Assembly (NCBI RefSeq): GCF_022539665.2
Contig: NC_081331.1
Location: 12,990,638 to 13,054,637, forward strand
DNA: 64,000 nucleotides
Origin: Daphnia carinata
Lineage: Eukaryota; Arthropoda; Branchiopoda; Diplostraca; Daphniidae
Direction of reading: 5' to 3'
A model generated the notes under the pieces. The model saw only the letters and a program-made list of their open reading frames with translations, was not told where the DNA came from and made no database searches. Within the stretch, counting starts at the first letter, position 1, and each line of letters opens with the position of its first letter. Shown here one piece after another: positions 1 to 15,500 of this stretch. Position numbers and translations under genes: made by a program.

Positions 1-1519
1 ATATTATTTTTTAATAGGACAAAATTTTAATCCCGAGAAATAAACCCGGCCTTGTGTTTTTTTTGTTTAATTAAAAAACTATAAGACCAATTAAAAAATA
101 AACTTTATATTCGTGATTAAAAAAACGATAACAAATGCTAGCACGCTAGTATGGTACATCGCAGCCGTGCTATAGCACAATACTGAACGGCTCCCGATGT
201 TCGTGATTCCTCTCAGATCAGGATTTCACCAAGCTACTGACAAGAATTTTGAATGATTTTTCGTAACAATGTGATTTTAGTATTGCGTGAAGAAATTTAG
301 GGTGAATAACGAAAAAAAAGTTACTTGAATACCAGGAATAAGCAGAGAAATTTCAATTTCTGGAAATCTCAATTCTCTTGCTAACATACCATCAATCGGC
401 GCCGTGAGAAACCGCCTGCTGATTGCTTTCACGGACGATCTCTTGGTAAACCAAGAGGAAATAAATGATAGATTGCAGTATAAATCATCCCATTCATACC
501 TTAGACATACAGTTTTTTACCGTCAGCAGGTATGAAACGCTATTTGACTCACATTTTTGTTTTGTGGAAAACTTCAATGACACTTCTGTAGTTAAGAAGT
601 ATACCCAGCACACCACTAGAACATACTGGCGTGACGATAAATTAACGAAAAGTAGGAATAAACACAAGTGTCGCAACACTGAAAAGACGAAGTTGAAGTC
701 GGGTCGTTCAAGACAGACTCGAATTCCCTTATATCTCTTATCGAAAATGGAAAGAGCATTACCAGAGAAGGCAAGACAACAAGTTCAAGCATAACATAAT
801 GTAAACGGCTGGGCAGATGTGTATTGCCTTGTATGCAACAAACAGCACATATCCAGCTGGAATCACCCAGCACACTGAGAGAAACTCGCGATGTTCTCGT
901 CCCCATTTTTCTTTTCCAAAATCTTTTCCACGATAAACTGAAAAAGATGACCAATATAGAGGAGGAAACAACAAAATGGAAAAAAACAGAAAAAAAAACA
1001 GAAGGGGACTGTTTCATCGTTGGTATCGATTTTGTTTGCTGGCTTACTAAAGATTTTACCTTTTTTTTGCACAAGACAAATTTAGATTTAAAATAGAAGG
1101 GGATGAAAAGATGGGACATGATGAGGGCCTAACTGTAGCACACGGAAAAACAGAAACAAAAGGTGGCAACACTTGTTCTTCAGTACCGCTGCTTCTTTTA
1201 ATCGCCTTTTTGGTTCTCAATATACAGAAGTCCTTGCCTCAAGTGCTAATAAACCGATTACGAACATTAGAAAAAAAGCTTGTTTCCGTTTTTTTTTAAA
1301 GAGAAAAAGAAATGATCATCTGAAATGAATAAACCAGGAATGTCCCTTGTAAGAGCAGCGAGAGGGAATCCTCAAGTAGGATCAGAAGGGTTTCGCCTTC
1401 ATGTTTTCTTACTCTCGATGGGAAGGGGGCAAAGAATATGAAAAGGTGGAAGTGGCGAAGGAGGCCAAGAGGCAAGGATTACTAGAGCTGAAAAATATGA
1501 ATTTTGAAAATCTTGTCGT
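1..1519. other. Upstream flank, no gene recognised
   Basis: AT-rich sequence with short open frames on both strands. None shows a recognisable protein family, signal peptide or consistent splice structure. The stretch lies downstream of the ARF1-class gene, so its right-hand part should hold that gene's 3' UTR. I see no clear poly(A) signal on the minus strand here. Confidence 0.6.
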
Positions 1520-4374
<2,855 letters not shown>

Positions 4375-5015
4375 TTAATTGCCACCAGTTTGTTCTTGGT
4401 AAACCTCAATGACGTCATCATTCTCCATTTCCAACTACAACATTAATGTAAGTTGTAGTAATTTGCATGTGATGCAAATTTTTATAACATGTGACAAACA
4501 CAACATACCTGTTTAGGTGTTTCATCATCGTTAATTCGTCTTCCATCAAACAAGAATCTCAAAGAAGTCACAGGTACTCCCTATAAACCACAAACCAAAA
4601 ATGCAGGAGAGAATATGGTTAGGTTCGAATAAAGATAATACCACTCTTTCACTGTAGGACTTTTTGAGTTTGCCCATTTGTGTCGTCATCTTTACTCGAA
4701 AATGAATTTCATTTGAATCCTGGCCCACAACTTTCAATTTGATGTATTCAGATCCAGCATCACCTGCATCAGGTTTCTGATCCTACACAATCAAACGAGG
4801 AACAAATTACGAAAGGGCGAATCACCAGCAGACATGGAGAAATGCAATTTGTAAACCAAAAAATAAATGAGACATTACAAATAGAACTAATAATATGAAG
4901 ATTTATCACAAAATCAACATATTAAAATATAAGGGAAGAGAACAGAAAAAAATAAAACGTCAAATTTCAGGTATAATTTAAACTACTTGTGTAGATGTAT
5001 TCTTACATCGGCCAT
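4375..5015 (-). CDS. SUMO: Small ubiquitin-related modifier (SUMO precursor)
   Basis: SUMO is attached to lysines of target proteins by E1 (Aos1/Uba2), Ubc9 and E3 ligases, mostly in the nucleus. Four coding exons, minus strand: 5015-5007 (only Met-Ala-Asp), 4782-4642, 4580-4509 and 4434-4375. All introns are phase 0. The product is 93 aa with a ubiquitin-like beta-grasp fold: [15 protein letters not shown], then FLFDGRRI, then [13 protein letters not shown]. It ends GG followed by a single Asn, so maturation by a SUMO protease needs to remove only one residue. It resembles SUMO2/3 and Drosophila smt3. The acidic N-terminal tail contains no obvious consensus acceptor lysine. The first exon is only 9 coding bases and is supported by the donor GTAAGAAT and the conserved MAD start. 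Confidence 0.95.
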
Positions 5016-6438
5016 GGTTAAAACACGTTCTTTTGCTAAAAGCACGTTTGAGACAACGACGGAACAGGATGAAATGGCGTGGGCTAAAAAAAAAAAGAAA
5101 AATGTTGCCAGATCGCCGTATCAAATATTCGTACATAAACCCGTTTACCCCTGTCTCCGTGTGCCCCGTGTGCTGCTTCACCACTCACGTTCCCAATTTA
5201 ACTCTGATTCAAAGTAATGAACTAAAAACGGGGTAAAATAATAAAAGACTATCATGTTATTATCCCCCACTGACTCTTAATTCATTTACTGGATAGTTAA
5301 GCAGCCAAATAACCGTCTAAGTTAATACATTTGTTTTAATATTTTAACCTGGAGGACAACTCATTTGAGTTAACATGGGATCCAGTTTGGAGTGCTCGCA
5401 GCTAAATGTTTGTTGTTTAAACAGCAAGCGCAATTAACTGATCATGAATATGAATGGCAGCTTTCGTCATCTGAATACATTTACTCTCCGATATTATTTT
5501 AATTCTTCTTGACGACTTCGCTTATCCAGCGTATAAACTTACCACCAGCTACACCACTTCTCCATGGACTAAATGCGTTTGAGATAACAGCTGCCCCTTG
5601 CACACACTTTTTAGTTCCTCAGACAATCACTTGACTAATTTGAATATAACTTTAATTCACATTATCTGTTTCATTGTATAGAATGTATAGTAACCGGTTT
5701 CTCCTAGAAAAAAGGCTTCATGCTAAGGTATTTGAAATTCCAGAATCACACGATGCATAATAAGCAGTAATGTTTTCCGGATATTTGCTTGCAGTGCTTC
5801 TTTTCTTGTGCTCGACGCTACGTTCACGGTCAGCAGCGTTCGATTCCCTCTCCTATCTGCGACTGAACAATCGTAAACAAAATTAGCAATAGAATAATGG
5901 AAGAAAAACCCGTGGACGCTCATTCAAATGAATGAGAGTACATTCAGGGTGCAATATATTACTGTGAAAAACAGAAACCCAATGTACAAATGTGTATCTA
6001 ATGTATTTTTTGTTTTGGCAACGAGTGTACATTTCACATTTGATTGGGGATAGAAAAGGCAGACTGGGCTACGTATCCAGCCGACAAGCACAGCAGGAAC
6101 AACTTAATTATGCGTTAAAAGGTGTAATATTCGATAATCCGTCATTTGCTTAGGGAAATGGATGTGGACTGCATTTCTGTGATTGTTTGAATGACAGGAA
6201 TTAAAAAAAAAAAAGGGGTGGTAATTTTATTCGGTGGCGTACGATGAGAATCACTCTTTGCTATCAGAGTGGCTAACTCTACCAATATGCACTGTATTGA
6301 TTGTATGTGTTTGTTTCGAAATGTAAGTTATAACTACATCAAAATAAAACTAAAATTAAATCTATAGCAATTCTACTGATTCCGATTTTGTCATGAAGAT
6401 CGATACTATCGTCTATGATTCAGTCAAGACTTCAAACA
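5016..6438. other. Intergenic region upstream of SUMO
   Basis: It holds the SUMO promoter at the left end and the 3' UTR of the next minus-strand gene at the right end. A minus-strand AATAAA at 6226-6231 is a good candidate poly(A) signal for that gene. Short open frames elsewhere look like chance. No other feature seen. Confidence 0.5.
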
Positions 6439-9400
6439 TTAATTCTCGTCACTGTCGTTATTAATATTCTCTTTACGTGTGATAACGGTTACGTCTTCTG
6501 GGTTGGGTGCACCACTAGACACGTCATATGGAGGTGAAGAAGCTTTACCGCCCGCTAAATTCGACTGTTGACCTGTGACTGCAAGTCCTGAACGAAGGGA
6601 CTCAAGAGCTTCGCCCAGTCCACCTCTAACTTGATTGAATTCCTGGACAACAAGTGACAAGCGGCCCAGCAGGTAGTTCAAATGATCGTCAACTTCATTG
6701 ACTCGTTCAGTCACCTGAAAAATGGCAATAATCAATCATTCACAATGTAACCATTGACATCTTCATACCTGTCCCACTCGTTTGTCCATGCTGCTCAGAG
6801 CTTGAAGGCTGCCACCAACATGTTGGGCGGTCTGTTGTTCGACGCGCTGTAACAATTCTTGCGATTGACTGGCACTTTGGTACAACACACCAATCTGACG
6901 CCATACCTAGATGTATGGAACAATCATTCCACAATTAGGGCAGAGTTCCAATTGATTCATAAAACACGTACCTGTCCCAGTTCGCTTTCTAACTTGCTGG
7001 TCATATTTGTAAGTGCGGTGCTTTGATTGGCGATGACGGAGAAAGTGACGTCGTCAACCTTACGGGCCAGAGTCGAATTTAGGTCGCCTGTCTGTCGGCG
7101 GATTGAATCGCCCAGTTCGAGCAAGATTTGTTGGACAGCAAACTCGAGACGTCGCTTTGTGTCTAGAACACCATCAGCCGTATCTAAAAGTACTTGTTCA
7201 ACTTTCTGTAGACCGTTGATCTCTTTAGCAAGGCCAGCGTAACTCTTGTCTACTCTATCGGCCAACGTTTCAGCCATATTTCCTGATTCTTCCACCTAAA
7301 AGAACCAAAGTTAACAGCCGAATTCTAAACGTAATCTCTGCATAATTTAGTAGATAATGTACTTGATCTTGGATGAGTTTCTGACTTTCGCTCATTTTGT
7401 TTTCAAACGTGGCGAGACGAGTTTCGAAGACATCAGTGACGTTCACCACACTCTTGTCAATCCCGCGTGACAGCGATTCCCAGCCTTCTCTGAAGCTCTC
7501 ATCTAATTTAATCTGTGAATGGTGTGTTTCATTGACTAAAGAATGGACAGCATCGAGAGTTGGCTTTAGATGAATCTGAATAGCGGAAACAAGTGATTCA
7601 GAATTGATGTTGGATCCGGAAGCCGAGCTAACTGCATTCTCCAAAGATGTTTCCAGTTTCTCTATGCCAACTAAGATGGCTGAAGTGTCATTTTTCATCC
7701 GGCTAGCCTGGAAATGTGAAACTTTCATTAAAGCCTGTTCATTACGTCAAGCGAAAATGTTATAAGCTTCACGTGATCTGAGATGCGGTTGACACCGACA
7801 CCGAATTGGTTAACCAAATTCTGGGCATCGCTGAAAAACTGTCGCCATTTGCCTTCCGTCGCTACGAGATTGACGGAAGCTGCCCGCAGTTTCTCGGCAT
7901 CTCCAGCTTGAGCTTTGCCCAAGTTCTCCATGGTCGTCAATTGCAAACTTTCAAGTCTCTCGCTACGCGTTTCATATTTCTCTCCGACAATTTTCACCTT
8001 GATGAATAAAAATGAATATCATTTGACAATGTTACAGGCCACCGGCGTGAAACAAAACTTACTTCATTAGCTACGACAGACAGACGATTCTGCAAGGCTT
8101 CTTCAACACTTTCGACTTTTTTACGCGTCCGGGTCAGCTGTTTCAAGACTTCGTTTATTTCTCCAACTGAATGGGTTGGTGGAGCTGGACCACTGCTAGC
8201 AGGGCTGCTCGTTCTACCCGATTCAATTGCATTGCGGATAGCCACAGTGTTGTCCGTAATCTTCTGCAGTTGAATCCTCTCTCTCTCGTCCCTCTGATAG
8301 AAACAGATAATTAATTTCTCCATGACATTTCATTTCCCACATTTTACCTGGATAACCATCTCTTCCATTTTGCGGAGCCTTTCATCGGTACGAGACATCA
8401 AGATCGCCAGATTTTCCAGATTTTTATCCTGGCCTCGTGTTTTTGTATCAAGTTCTCGGAGAGCGCGTGTCAGGGCATCTCCTAGCTGTCTCTCACGCAA
8501 CTCGTGACGTTCGAGTTTGCCGGTTTGTTCTCTGACCGCACCGACAAGCGTCAAAATTGCGTCCCTTATGTCGGCATGTCTAAAAATAGGAAGCGTAATT
8601 GAATTTGATTGGCACAAATTAATATGAAAATTGTCTATTCAAAAGCTTGCGGCTTAAAATGTGTCATTCAATTGGAATCGAGGTCAGAGCAGCAGCCTTT
8701 CCAGGAAACTGAAAGATCGCTGGACAACGAATTTTAATTCACTTGGAAACAAAGATGACCGAAGCAAAATCATCAGTTTGAAATCGAAAGGGAAACGGCG
8801 ACCTCTGTCACATTGCCAGACTTTGTCGTATCGCCGGCAACTAGTTTCCCACAACAGGAAATGGGCGTTGTTTCTTTTGTTTGGCTCCTAATCCCCGTGT
8901 TTAAACCGAGAAATCAAATATTTCTTCGATGAGCCTCCGTTATCTCTTAAGTCTTTGAAATTCAGACACCCCCCACTGGCCTGCTCTCGTGTGTACTTCA
9001 CTACGGGTTAGAATTTCTTCTTCATGTGCCTTGACAAGTAAATGGCATATTTTTGTTTTTGTTATTTTAGCACACATGTGTTCAGCAGACGTTTCGACAA
9101 CTATTATTTCTATGGTAGCAGGGAGCCCGCAAAAAAAGAAAGAGGGCAAGGTTGTTTTTGAGCAACTAGATAGACCCCATGAGGCGGGTTTGAGGTAATT
9201 CGATACGACAGTGTGTACGTCTTTAAGCGCAAAAAAGGAGTATATTTGAAGAAACTTGCAGATCCCCCCTTGGTTGACGGGAAGTTCAATTCTAAAAAGC
9301 TATCAGACATCGATTTATACAAGCCGATCACATTACACCACAGAGTAGCTCCTTGGCCAATGAACAGTACGAAAATATGTTTTCACAAGCGTAAATAAAT

Positions 9401-9531
9401 CAGTAAAATAAAATTTGCGTGACTTACGTAATTAAAGATGCCGCAGAAGCCGCTGTCTGAGGAGCTTGGGTGGCTACCGGATGAAACAGCATGACGGCCG
9501 CCGCCGCGATCAAAAGACAAAACGTTTTCAT
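6439..9531 (-). CDS. Secreted coiled-coil protein, family not recognised
   Basis: Eight coding exons, minus strand: 9531-9428, 8579-8348, 8293-8063, 7997-7746, 7707-7363, 7295-6972, 6906-6769 and 6714-6439. They give 633 aa. Residues 1-21 form a signal peptide (MKTFCLLIAAAAVMLFHPVA, with cleavage near ATQA). After it the mature protein has no cysteine at all and is dominated by heptad-like, Leu/Glu/Lys/Gln-rich helices, so extended coiled coils are expected. Several N-glycosylation sequons (NVT, NET, NST, NQS, NMT) fit secretion. The region around residues 120-145 is Ser/Pro-rich and the C-terminal 50 residues look disordered and acidic. Apart from the first junction, every intron is phase 0. 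The first intron (about 0.85 kb) is much longer than the others. I do not recognise the family; an extracellular or cuticle-associated structural role is a guess. Confidence 0.85.
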
Positions 9532-10149
9532 TCTTTCTTTAGATGGTCCGACTGTAGAGGCGGACGTAGACCTTCTGGGGAAGATGGAATGAATGTCGGA
9601 AACAACTTGTGGGCTTGATGGCTCGGGTGAACAATCTTTGCGTCAAGCCAAGCCAAGTGAGAAATTTCTAGAACCACTTTTTAGTGGGCTTGCTCAATGG
9701 CATTTACCAACCGCACATCTGAAATGGCGTACCGAATAATACTTACGCTTACTTCGCTCGGTAAGTTATGAACTGCAAATAATTAACTATTTAAAAAATA
9801 ATTAGTCATGGGCGAATGTTAGGTGAAGGAATGCAAGACATCGGGTAGTGTTAAATTATTGGAATTTAGTTCGAAGGATTTGTCCTGAATGGAGTATATC
9901 TGCAATCACGAGAAAAACAATCAAATGAGTAGTAGATTAATATATTCATTTGGCTGACAAATAAAAATATGAAGCCATTTTCTAAGACTAGAAACCTATG
10001 TGTTAAACCCAGTGAAACAAATCGCAACTTATAGAAGTGGAAGCTGATTATGAATAGAATCCATAAGTCTATGGACCTAGCAGTTGGAAAGAAAAACAGT
10101 GATTGTAAAAAAAAATGTTTCTCCCTTGTCTCTTCACTCAAAAACTGTA
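9532..10149. other. Intergenic gap with presumed promoter of the coiled-coil gene
   Basis: About 0.6 kb between the start of the secreted coiled-coil gene and the stop of the chitin-binding gene. It should contain the promoter and 5' UTR of the former and the 3' UTR of the latter. No coding signal seen. Confidence 0.5.
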
Positions 10150-10659
10150 CTAACCGTCGTTGAATTCACGTGGGTAACTGACACATTCAGTGTTATACGG
10201 CCAGTCACACTCGTTCGTGTTGACGTTCCAGATAAGCCCTTCCGGACAAGACATCACATATTGAAGACCGTTTGAGCAGGTAATGAAGGTCGTGCAGTTA
10301 TGGTAATTGGGATAGACTCCATCTTCCGGGCAAATGTAAGCTTGTCCCTCAATTCCTAGGCACAGAAAAAAGTAAATAAATATAAAAAAAGTATTGAACT
10401 AATCTAAAAATATATTTCCTATTCAGGTTTGTTTTATGTACACGTATAACAAGACAATGCTACAGGTAGACATAATGCATTTCGCTGGATCAACCAAACA
10501 AACCATCGATGCGTATGTTGTGGTAGCTACGCATCACTTTTATTAAGTACAGATAGTACCCCAAAAAATCAACATACCTCGTGTATATACAGGCGTTGCT
10601 TGAATACTAGGAATCAAGGTAACAGCAATCAAGGTGATTAGTAAACACCTGAACAACAT
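10150..10659 (-). CDS. Small secreted chitin-binding protein (peritrophin-A / CBM14)
   Basis: Two coding exons, minus strand: 10659-10578 and 10355-10150. They join in phase 1 to give 95 aa. Residues 1-20 are a signal peptide (MLFRCLLITLIAVTLIPS, cleavage probably after IQA). One chitin-binding type 2 domain follows, with six cysteines at about 36, 48, 54, 64, 77 and 85 in the peritrophin-A spacing. Aromatic positions typical of the sugar-binding face are present (YHNC, LIWN, CDWP). It probably binds chitin in the peritrophic matrix or cuticle. Many arthropod relatives carry several such domains; this one has a single domain and little else. The first exon was too short for simple ORF detection and was found from the signal peptide and matching splice phase. 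Confidence 0.88.
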
Positions 10660-12509
10660 ACTTGTTCCTTTTTTGTAAATAATAACCAGATACAATTTTT
10701 TGAACGGAATCTTTGCCGCTTGTGTCTATTCCTATATGTCACGCATATAAGAAGAGCAGGAGCACCTAACATACGGCTATTTATGTGCTGAATCCCTCCT
10801 TTGGTAGCCCGATTAAATAGTTTCAAAAATACAAACAGATCGTAAGATAAGCAATTGCATGATCAAATACAATCGCAATGCAGCTGCAAATGTCAGATAG
10901 GATATTATTAAGTCCACATGATACCAATCTCAGTTGAGTGTTTTGGCTAGTAATCTGTTGTACTTTGACGTTATTAAATATTAATCTCAAGTGCAAGTTA
11001 CATCCAGCAGAAATAAGGCCCTCAATCGTACGAATTGAAATTATATTTCAAATCGCCCGTACTTTGTGCAGTGGGAGAGGAAGAGAACATGACACCAAAG
11101 TTTATAAGAGTTAGCTGAACAAAGACACTACATAGGTTAGTATTGCATCAGTTTTTTTACGCCCCAACCTTCTGTACAATGATTGTCTACCCTCCAAAGT
11201 TCCCTAAATCCTTGCACGTGACCTGCAGGTGAAAGTTTAGAGTTATGGAACGGAAAATTCGAAAAGAGACGCAGCTCGTGTCTTTGAGAGAGGCGAAATC
11301 ATTACCTCTCCCACCAAGAGGGGATTGTTTAGATTTGAATGGACTAGTTAAGTTTTTTATCCTGATCCACTGTAATCATAGTATCAATGACGCAAAGTAG
11401 GGTACTAAGGTTGTTTACTCGGCCATTCGAATAATCTCTGACTCGTGTGAACCGAACATGTGATGCATACCAACAAATTGTTCAAACTGATTTTAAAAAG
11501 ACGATCTAAAGCTATCAGGATACCTCAATTGGTTAGTGCTTTTCCACGTTTTTCACTTTCATTGACAGGTTGCTTCACTATCGCAGGCGACTTCGTCAGT
11601 TGGCCAACATGATTGCCATCATCCTTTATGAGTGCATTTCTAGCTTTTCGTAAGTTGGACGTGATGGGTGATATGTGACGTAATACGTGTCTAAAAACAG
11701 TTGAGTGCTCACGTTGCCTGTTGCTTAAGATTGTGTCTTTTCAGAGTGAATATAGGCTTTATATAAAATAATTTCCAAACACGTTTAACACAGTGAACTC
11801 GGCGTTGCTAATTGTAAGAGATAAAGCACTGCACAAGGCTCGCACTGAACAAGGTTTTTGTGCCTCCACCTCAACACGTGCGTTTGCAAATTATGAACGT
11901 TCAACGACTATCGCTGATCTTCTTTCAAAGTTCCAATACAGGCATAGCAAAAAGGAAGCCCCCACTTATCAGGTAAGTTCAAAATGCTTATTGCGTGACA
12001 TCTGAGATCTGACATGTTAATCGTTTACCCTTCTGAATATTTATTATTATTTTGCGTTACTATGAACGTTGTAGAGTTTAGTGAATCTATGTAAGTTGTG
12101 ATGGAAAAGAACCATCAACGGAATTAGAATTAATAAGAAAGTAATATTACGGTAAATGCCCCATTTCAGGCGATTCTTGGGTTAATGTTATTTTATATTA
12201 TTATATTTTTTATTGCCAGAGTGACTGTTTTCTCTTTTATCCTATTTAGGATTATTAAGTACCGCGACTTTGCGCTGGAACTTGTCTATCTCTGAGTCTC
12301 CAATACAATCGAAACACGCCCGTCCCCTATATCTACAGGACTAAAACAGTGAACATATCAGGATGATAAGAGATGTATAGCAATAAATAAATCATACTCA
12401 TTATCAACTACCTACTTGAACGGTGTAATATCAACATAATTTTTATTTAACATAAACTGTATTTGGGAACCTTGTTACAAAAAACTGCGAGCACATCATA
12501 ATTATACAA
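10660..12509. other. Intergenic region, no gene recognised
   Basis: AT-rich sequence between the chitin-binding gene and CABIN1. An open frame at 11793-12005 on the plus strand has no recognisable domain. The right end holds the CABIN1 3' UTR; a minus-strand AATAAA at 12442-12447 lies about 65 bases past the CABIN1 stop and is a likely poly(A) signal. Confidence 0.55.
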
Positions 12510-15500
12510 TCAATCAAGGACCACTACGTCTGAATCGTCACCTGAATCCTTTCCAGGTGCTTTATTCGTTTTTTCCAACGGTTTCTGGTTGGACAAATTG
12601 CGTGCAACGCCAATCTGGGAAGTTGACTGTGAAGAAGAGGCATTGGATAGAAACGGAGGGATTGGTGATGCTGACGTTACAGCTTTTAACGAAAGGGGAG
12701 GTGCTTGTGACGGAATTCCTTTTTTGTTCCCTTGAAATTTAGGAGCTGGTGTAAGTTTGGGTAGAGGAGCAATCGGATTAGACGACTGTTGATTCGATTT
12801 GTTAACGACTAAATCAATTGGCCCCGTTTGCGCTTTACTCGTGTGTTTTGCATGGCTCGCACTGTTTGGTTTCACCAACAAAGACATTGACGATGGAAGA
12901 TTTTGAAGAACAGAAAATGCAATGTTATGCGGATCTGATCTTCCAATGCTCGACGCATGTGCGATCTGTTGAGAAGTAGATGCAACTCCCGCATAACTAT
13001 GAGGAGAGGGTTGCGAAAAATGCGACTGTTTCACTCTACCAGTTGACGAAGAAGAACCAAGAAAAGCCGATTGAGAGACGATGGGCTTCGCGGATGCCGA
13101 CGTTGCCGTTACGGTAATATCGCGACCTAAACTGATGTTTGGGAACGGAGGAGCTGTTGGCTCCTTATGTCCCATTGGCTTACTGGACGAAGGCTTCGAT
13201 GGATAAGGTGGTGGATGCAAGTCTGAACTAACTTTGGGAGTTTTGCCACGACTGGACGACGAACTATCTTTTGTTTTTGGTTCCATTTTTCCTAAACGTC
13301 CCATATCAAAAGCTGGAGAAAATCCAGCGATCAGCTTGCTAACATCTATTGTTGGAGCCGTCATTGCCTTTTTATGCGGCCTTCCACTGCTATGAGATGA
13401 TGGATGTGATTTCTTTTTGTGGGCTTCAGCTGAGTGTACAGATTTGTGCTGCATGTTAGGATCCTGTTGATTTAATTGTCTCATCATCGAGCTATCAAAC
13501 AGCGGCGGTGGAAGCTTGAAATCATTCGGGAATTTTGCCGCAGAACTCGTTCGGTTTTCCGTACTTTTCCCACTAGGTTTACTCCCTTCCGTAGAATCAC
13601 TCCGTCTCATGAAATCTAAGGGTTTATTTCGAGTGCTTGAATCTGGCGTAGATGTTCGAGTGGTATTAGCCATACCAGAGCCCGAAGCTTCACCCGTGCC
13701 ACTTAAATTGGTCTTACTTTCCGTTGAACCAGAATACGTTTTCGAAGAATGTCGACTGGACGAAGATTTGCGATTTCCACGACCACGCCCCCTCTGACTT
13801 GCGAAATAAGGAGGAGTCATATTAGACAAAACATATGATTGCGCTAGAGAGGCTTGCATCCAGTTGGCCAACTGTTGCTGATAGTCTTGTTGCATTTTTG
13901 ACATCGATGATGCATCCGCACCACCCATAGGCCCTCCAATGCCAAACATACTCATTGGATTCAGATAGGGATTAGAAAACATGGATAAAAGCGCTGGATC
14001 CATCATTCCCAGTCCAGCTAAGCTTGCTGGCGTAGACGAAGCCCCGCCTACCGATGCCAGTGAATGTAAAAGCGGATTGTACATGCTAGACGTTTGCAGT
14101 ACTGGTTGAGAGGTACTTGCGACAGCAGCGGGGGCAGTTGGCGGTACAGGTTTTGGAGTAGAAGATTCTTTTTTCGGTACCGGACGGGGAGAAGGAGCAG
14201 CCGGGGCAGGAGTATCGGCGGATGCTTTATCTCCAGTTGGATTAGAAAATAAAGCCAGCAAATTTGAAATGCCAGGGATGTTTTTCAGATGTTGAGGCAA
14301 GTTATTAATGGAACCTCCTGCTGATTGCAATAGCTTCATAGCCTCTTGCATGACGTTTGCAGAATTTTGCCCCGAAGATGAGCTAGGCGCAGTCTGGACG
14401 GGTAGGGTACTTGTGTTGATAAGATCTTTTACGGTGGGCCTACTTACACCAGGTGGTCTACCTCTTCGGCTAGTTGTGTACGCTCTCTTTCCTCGGGATG
14501 ACACAACACCCAGAGACGATGCCATGCCTCCTCGAACTCCACCCACTCTAGCTCTTGATTGCGCTTGTTTATTCCGGCAGAAAGCCAAGGCTTGCTCCAT
14601 CATATTGGTGTCACTCTCATTCTGATCTCTGGCACCTCGATAGATTTTGAAACCTTCGATCAGTAATGCTCCGAAAATAACCTCTTGACCAGGAAGATTG
14701 CGTTCGATGCGATCATAGGCACGAAACGTGTCCATTAACAGTGATAGCTTCTTCGACGAACTTGGCGATCCCTATAACGAACAAATGCAAATAAGAAATG
14801 TACTATTAAAAAACAATGTACATGGAAAAATGAAACAACCTGCTGTGGCGATGGGTGCTTCGGGTCATCACTTCCGGAAAGCATGACGTTGGCGGAATCT
14901 CTGACTTCCTGTAAACGACTACGTAAAACTTGTCCCATCAAACTCAGAGCAAGGCTGGCATGTTGCTCCCGTTCCGAATCGAATAAATATTTCTTGTCTG
15001 GCTCCGGTTCAGGTTGAAGGGCCAACGCAAGTTCCATTAATAATCGATGATCACGCGTCTCACGTAAAACATCTAATAGCAGGGCTGCACTACGTCCCAT
15101 GTGCGAAGCGAAGCATCCGGGACGGTCGATTTCGTTAATAGGAATTCGCCAAATTCCATGAAAGAAATTGTTCGATCTGGAAAAATAACGAAAAACAATC
15201 ACCATTGTTATCAAGATTATGTGCTTCCTACAATAGAATATACATACCTCCATTCTGTGAATAGCCCTGCAACTCCTGTTGGAAGATGTCTGGCTTGTGC
15301 GACTCCTTGTTGCTGTTGAAGCTGAGCAATGGAAGCCGAGATTGGACGGCCAAAAAGTAATTCCCGACATGCATCGATGTTACGATTCACTTTGGAATGG
15401 TAGTAATAGTGGGCAAGTCTGTAAAGACCTTTGTAGAAATGCGGAAATCGTCCAACACATTCTTTAATAGCTGCCAGACATATATCGACCATTGCTTGTA

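Noticed and set aside
616-1119. Minus-strand 167-codon open frame near the left edge
   Set aside because: It uses Phe/Ser-rich translation of A/T-rich sequence with poly-T runs, which is typical of chance frames.
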